A stretch of 33,591 bases of DNA from Streptomyces olivochromogenes (lineage in GTDB: Bacteria; Actinomycetota; Actinomycetes; Streptomycetales; Streptomycetaceae), in the NCBI RefSeq assembly GCF_021538895.1, contig NZ_JADDRL010000099.1, positions 1-33,591 on the forward strand. The letters run 5' to 3'. This document shows, piece after piece, positions 31,011-33,591 of the stretch. Below the pieces are notes generated by a model. It saw only the letters and a list, made by a program, of their open reading frames with translations. It was not told where the DNA came from and did not search any database. The translations under genes were made by a program, and so were the position numbers. Every line of letters begins with the position of its first letter. Positions within the stretch are counted from its first letter, which is position 1.

Positions 31011-31038
31011 CATGAGCCCCGGGGGTTCCGGGCTCATG
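31011..31038. promoter_or_regulatory. Hairpin or operator upstream of the hypothetical gene
   Basis: CATGAGCCC and GGGCTCATG are perfect 9-bp arms; with one bulged C the stem reaches 11 bp around a five-base loop (GGGTT). It lies 50 bases upstream of the minus-strand start at 30961, in the leader or promoter. Nothing else is expected to terminate here. Confidence 0.5.
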
Positions 31039-31140
31039 AAGATGACAACGGGCGATCTGTGGCGGGAGTCACGCCCCGAGGGGAACGGAATCGAACCACC
31101 CAACGCACAGGGTCACCCGTCGTACGGAATTGCCCACTCT

Positions 31141-31320
31141 CCGTCAACTTCGTGCAGAGTCAAGGTACTTGGATCGGTGAAGTGAGTCACACGCCGCTTG
31201 AGTCGCTGGTCGACATATCAGGAAATCGGCGAATGAAATGGGTGTCCGAAAATAGCCGCTACCCGGGGTAACTGTTAACTGGCCTGGAATGACAAGGAGT
31301 TGGTTGATCCCGGCTCGCCC
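31141..31320. other. Relatively AT-rich part of the 538-base spacer before the Rpf gene
   Basis: By my count these 180 bases are about 54% GC, well below the surrounding genes. The spacer from 30962 to 31499 has no credible gene. It holds the hairpin at 31011, a Crp-type motif, the Rpf-gene promoter and a palindrome at its predicted start. No further element was recognised. Confidence 0.5.
31177..31190. promoter_or_regulatory. Crp-type binding motif upstream of the Rpf gene
   Basis: GTGAAGTGAGTCAC matches the Streptomyces Crp consensus GTG-N6-GNCAC exactly and also GTGA-N6-TCAC. rpfA genes in Mycobacterium and Streptomyces are reported Crp targets, which supports the call. It is about 125 bases upstream of the candidate -35, rather far for simple activation. 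Confidence 0.55.
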
Positions 31321-31333
31321 GGCTTCTTACATT
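31304..31333 (+). promoter_or_regulatory. Candidate promoter of the Rpf gene
   Basis: TTGATC (31304-31309) and TACATT (31328-31333) are 18 bases apart. The start would be near 31340, giving a leader of about 160 bases before the ATG at 31500. Confidence 0.5.
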
Positions 31334-31343
31334 CATCGGCCGT

Positions 31344-31356
31344 GTGCAACTTGCAC
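31344..31356. promoter_or_regulatory. Palindrome at the predicted Rpf-gene transcription start
   Basis: GTGCAA-C-TTGCAC is a perfect 6-bp inverted repeat with one central base, located about +4 to +17 from the predicted start. That is a usual place for a repressor operator. The regulator is unknown. Confidence 0.45.
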
Positions 31357-31499
31357 CGCTCGGGAACGTCCGCCGACCGCGCACCAGGCAAGCACGACAG
31401 CAGCGGCTCGGACGGACGGGGCGAGCGCGACGAACCGCGGTCCTGCGCGGGGAGTGCGCTCCGCCTTGGGGGAGCCCGGGTCAGTGGAGAGGGATTTAC

Positions 31500-32186
31500 A
31501 TGTCCGAGTGTGCCGATACCACCCGCAAGGCGCGTAAGACGGCGATCCTCGCCGGGGCCGCGCTGCTCGCCCCGCTGGGTCTGCTGGCGACGAGCGGCAA
31601 CGCCAACGCCGCCGACAACGGAGTGTGGGACCGCATCGCCCAGTGCGAGAGCGGCGGCAACTGGCACATCAACACCGGCAACGGCTACTACGGCGGGCTC
31701 CAGTTCTCCGCCGGCACCTGGCGCGCGTACGGCGGCTCGGCCTACGCGTCGACCGCCGACCAGGCCTCCAGGTCGCAGCAGATCGCCGTCGCCACCAAGG
31801 TTCAGCACGCCCAGGGATGGGGCGCCTGGCCGGTCTGTTCGGCCCGGGCCGGAGCGTACGGCTCCGCACCCGAGGCGGCCTCCTCCGGCACACGCGGCAC
31901 GGAGACAACGAAGAGCGCGAAGCCGGCGAAGAGCGCGAAGACCGTGACGACCAGGAAGGCGACGCCCGCGAAGCCGTCGAAGACGGCGGAGCGCCCCGCG
32001 GGCCACACCAACCGCGACGCGTCCCGGGCCTCTTCCGGCCACCACTACACCGTCCGCCAGGGCGACACGCTGAGCGGCATCGCCGACCGGCACGGAACCA
32101 CCTGGGAGCGGATCTACGCCGCCAACAAGTCCGTCATCGGCTCGGATCCCGACCTGATCGTGCCCGGGCAGCGCCTCGCACTCTGA
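31500..32186 (+). CDS. Resuscitation-promoting-factor-like muralytic enzyme with LysM domain
   Basis: A secreted cell-wall lytic enzyme involved in germination or resuscitation. The 228-residue protein has a signal peptide (ILAGAALLAPLGLLATSGNANA, cleavage after Ala37), an Rpf domain at about 39-118 with the catalytic Glu50 in IAQCESGGNWHINTG and a second Cys in WPVCSARAG for the fold's disulphide, a Lys/Thr/Ala-rich linker, and a C-terminal LysM domain (181-228) with YTVRQGDTLSGIADRHGTTWERIYAAN that binds peptidoglycan. Start: the ATG follows GGAGAGGG by about six bases. It is monocistronic, with its own promoter region and a strong terminator. Several rpf paralogues occur per streptomycete, so no letter is assigned. 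Confidence 0.92.
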   Translation: MSECADTTRKARKTAILAGAALLAPLGLLATSGNANAADNGVWDRIAQCESGGNWHINTGNGYYGGLQFSAGTWRAYGGSAYASTADQASRSQQIAVATKVQHAQGWGAWPVCSARAGAYGSAPEAASSGTRGTETTKSAKPAKSAKTVTTRKATPAKPSKTAERPAGHTNRDASRASSGHHYTVRQGDTLSGIADRHGTTWERIYAANKSVIGSDPDLIVPGQRLAL

Positions 32187-32212
32187 GCCGCATCCTTCTG
32201 ACCCGGACACCA

Positions 32213-32244
32213 CGCCCCACCCGGTCCGCCGACCGGGTGGGGCG
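32213..32244. terminator. Strong bidirectional hairpin between the Rpf gene and livF
   Basis: CGCCCCACCCGGT and ACCGGGTGGGGCG form a perfect 13-bp stem with loop CCGCCG, 26 bases after the Rpf-gene stop and three bases from the livF stop, so it can serve both convergent transcripts. Confidence 0.82.
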
Positions 32245-32247
32245 CTG

Positions 32248-32934
32248 TCATTCCCCGCGCCGCCCCGGGGAGCCCGGCGAGCCCGGCGAGCCCGTCCACT
32301 CACCCGCCTCCCCGGCGAAGACGACCGTCCCGCGGCGCAGCGCGTACACGAACGCCGGCCGGCCGCGCAGCACCGGCGGCAGCCGCTGCTCGGCGATCAC
32401 GACACAGGCGTCGAGCGCGGCCAGCAACTCGTACGTGTGCGCCGCCACCGACGGCGCCATGCCCTGTGTGGGCTCGTCGACGAGCAGCACGCGCGCGTGG
32501 GCCGGCAGGGCACGGGCGAGGGCCAGCATGCGCTGCTCGCCCCCGGACAGCGTGCCGGCACGGCGGGCGAGCAGCGGGCGCAGCTGCGGATAGGCGTCCA
32601 GGGCGAAGCCGGTGACGGGCCCCGCGAGTTCCAGGTTCTCCCGCACCGTCAGCGACCCGAACACGGCCCGCCGCTCGGGCACCAGGCGCAGACCGCGCCG
32701 GGCCCGTTCATGCGCGGGCGCACGGGTCACGTCGGCGCCGTCCCAGGCCACCGCGCCTCCGCACAACGGCAAGGTTCCGGCCAGTGCGCGCAGAGCGGTC
32801 GTCCGGCCGGAGCCGTTGCGGCCGAGCAGGACCGTCAGTCCCGGGCCGGGCGCGACGAGTGTGACGCCGTGGAGGGCTTCCAACGGGCCGTAGCGCACGC
32901 GCGCGTGCCGCAACGCGATGCTCGTTCCGGTCAT
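32248..32934 (-). CDS. livF: Branched-chain amino-acid-type ABC transporter ATP-binding protein, LivF
   Basis: One of two ATPases that power a LivFGHM-type uptake transporter for branched-chain amino acids or related compounds such as urea or amides. The 228-residue protein has VRYGPLEALHGVTL, Walker A VLLGRNGSGRTT (38-46) with Arg44 where Lys is expected, the typical LivF segment LVPERRAVFGSLTVRENL, signature LSGGEQRMLALARAL, Walker B VLLVDEPTQGMAPSV and a switch region. In the switch segment VVIAEQRLPPVL, the usual Glu-Gln is present. The C-terminus ends with SPG repeats. The ATG overlaps the livG stop (ATGA). The Lys-to-Arg change may weaken ATP hydrolysis. Confidence 0.85.
   Translation of the reverse strand: MTGTSIALRHARVRYGPLEALHGVTLVAPGPGLTVLLGRNGSGRTTALRALAGTLPLCGGAVAWDGADVTRAPAHERARRGLRLVPERRAVFGSLTVRENLELAGPVTGFALDAYPQLRPLLARRAGTLSGGEQRMLALARALPAHARVLLVDEPTQGMAPSVAAHTYELLAALDACVVIAEQRLPPVLRGRPAFVYALRRGTVVFAGEAGEWTGSPGSPGSPGRRGE
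32270..32294. repeat. 9-bp tandem repeat at the end of livF
   Basis: GAGCCCGGC is repeated almost three times, encoding Ser-Pro-Gly triplets in the last residues of LivF. The repeat keeps the reading frame, so length variation would not shift it. Confidence 0.6.
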
Positions 32935-33591
32935 GGGGCGGCCGCCGTTCCGAGGCCCTCCAGGACGCGGCCGGGCGGCCCGGAGGCGACGACACGGCCC
33001 GCCGTCAGCACGTGCACGACATCGGCGAGGCCGGCGACCAGGTCGAGGTCGTGCTCGACGACGAGCAGGGCGGTGCCGTCGGCGGCGAGCGCCCGCAGCA
33101 CCCGGGCCAGCGCGTCGATCTCCGCGCTGTCGAGTCCCGCGGCGGGCTCGTCGAGCAGCAGCACGCGCGGGCCGCCCGCGAGCGCCCGGGCCAGCTCCAC
33201 CCGGCGCAGCGTGCCGGTGGGCAGCCCGGCGGCGGGCAGCGACCGTACCGGCCCGTCCAGCCCCAGCAGGCGCAACGCCCGCTCGACGGCGCCGCCCGGC
33301 TCGGCGACCCGGGCCTGCTCGGCGCCCACCCGTACGTTCTCCTCCACCGTCAACGACGGGAACACGGCGACCTGCTGGAAGGTCCGCGCGATCCCGAGCC
33401 GGGTGCGGGCGTGCGCCGGGAGCCGCGTGATGTCCCGGCCGCCCAGCACCACCCGCCCGCGCGCGGGACGCAGGGTCCCCGCCAGACAGTGGAACAGGGT
33501 GCTCTTCCCGGCCCCGTTGGGACCGACGACGGCACTGACCTGCCCCGCCCACAGATCGAGATCGACACCGTCGAGCACGGTGAATCCACCG
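32931..33591 (-). CDS. livG: Branched-chain amino-acid-type ABC transporter ATP-binding protein, LivG (5' truncated)
   Basis: Partner ATPase of LivF. In-frame codons before the GTG at 33578 read G-G-F-T, giving the GGFTVLDGVDL pattern typical of the LivG/BraF N-terminus, so that GTG is internal and the start lies beyond the window. Visible motifs are Walker A VVGPNGAGKST with normal Lys, RLGIARTFQQVAVFPSLTVEENV with the Q-loop, a shortened signature LPTGTLRRVELARAL in place of the usual LPYGxQRRLE, Walker B VLLLDEPAAGL and the switch His in LLVVEHDLDLV. The gene ends in an ATGA overlap with livF. The permease and binding-protein genes would be expected to the right of the window. Confidence 0.87.
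   Translation of the reverse strand, partial: GGFTVLDGVDLDLWAGQVSAVVGPNGAGKSTLFHCLAGTLRPARGRVVLGGRDITRLPAHARTRLGIARTFQQVAVFPSLTVEENVRVGAEQARVAEPGGAVERALRLLGLDGPVRSLPAAGLPTGTLRRVELARALAGGPRVLLLDEPAAGLDSAEIDALARVLRALAADGTALLVVEHDLDLVAGLADVVHVLTAGRVVASGPPGRVLEGLGTAAAP

Noticed and set aside
29700..31103. A 467-codon minus-strand open frame
   Set aside because: Only its last 130 codons look like a protein; the rest overlaps the better-supported gene at 30176-30961 in another frame and reads as Arg/Ala/Gly-rich GC noise.
31081..31110. A tRNA T-loop-like GGTTCGATTCC on the minus strand
   Set aside because: The flanking bases do not form the five-pair T stem, and no acceptor, D or anticodon arms could be assembled.
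31340..31499. A ydaO-type c-di-AMP riboswitch before the Rpf gene
   Set aside because: GGGGGAGCC and GGAGAGGG occur close to the start codon, but the conserved blocks (GGGGTGAATC, CCGTCAGCTAACC) and their order are missing.
31344..31499. An in-frame N-terminal extension of the Rpf protein from the ATG at 31344
   Set aside because: It would bury the signal peptide behind 52 Arg-rich residues, and the ATG at 31500 has a good ribosome site.
32248..33552. A 434-codon minus-strand frame joining livF with upstream sequence
   Set aside because: The part upstream of 32934 overlaps livG in a different frame and has no motifs; livF has its own ATG coupled to the livG stop.

Overview
The window is very GC-rich chromosomal DNA with dense, G/C-ending codons, many GTG starts and translationally coupled GTGA/ATGA overlaps. 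The gene order (pyrG, NUDIX, parA-like, scpA, scpB, rluB, then cmk, plsC-like, der) is the actinobacterial backbone also known from Mycobacterium. Together with a LysM-type Rpf, a PucR regulator and a free-standing FabD-like acyltransferase, this points to Streptomyces or a very close relative. Both end genes run off the window: an acyltransferase on the left and a LivG-type ATPase on the right.

Left arm (1-8.4 kb): the 3' part of a malonyl-CoA:ACP acyltransferase; an MraY/WecA-like membrane phosphotransferase homologue and a GT-B glycosyltransferase, which may act together in envelope glycan synthesis; then on the minus strand a PucR regulator, a BBE-type FAD oxidase and a GH15 glucoamylase/trehalase-family enzyme.

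Core (8.8-19.8 kb): pyrG and an ADP-ribose pyrophosphatase-type NUDIX gene; an orphan P-loop/TPR protein; alanine dehydrogenase with a good promoter; then a chromosome-organisation run of a PldP-type ParA ATPase, a putative ribbon-helix-helix protein overlapping it, scpA, scpB and rluB.

Accessory block (19.87-24.87 kb), inserted between rluB and the aroH/tyrA/cmk genes: an NrtR-like NUDIX/winged-helix regulator, an ADP-ribosylglycohydrolase and two tail-to-tail RlaP/COG3541-type nucleotidyltransferases, followed by a minus-strand set of a Tat/lipoprotein Rieske protein, a His-containing membrane protein (DUF6529-like) and an unknown anchored secreted protein. The nrtR promoter -10, predicted transcription start and Shine-Dalgarno all lie inside a 22-bp-arm near-perfect inverted repeat. 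This NAD/ADP-ribose plus nucleotidyltransferase cassette is the best candidate for an under-described system in the window.

Right arm (25.1-33.6 kb): aroH-tyrA, cmk, a PlsC-like acyltransferase and der, closed by a strong hairpin; two unrecognised Streptomyces-type genes on the minus strand; an Rpf-LysM muralytic enzyme behind a relatively AT-rich 0.5 kb region holding a perfect Crp-type motif, a good promoter and a palindrome at the predicted start site; and a LivF/LivG ATPase pair in which LivF has Arg in place of the Walker A Lys. Four genes (1043, 4860, 16904, 23109) look leaderless. No tRNA, rRNA, CRISPR array or transposase was seen.
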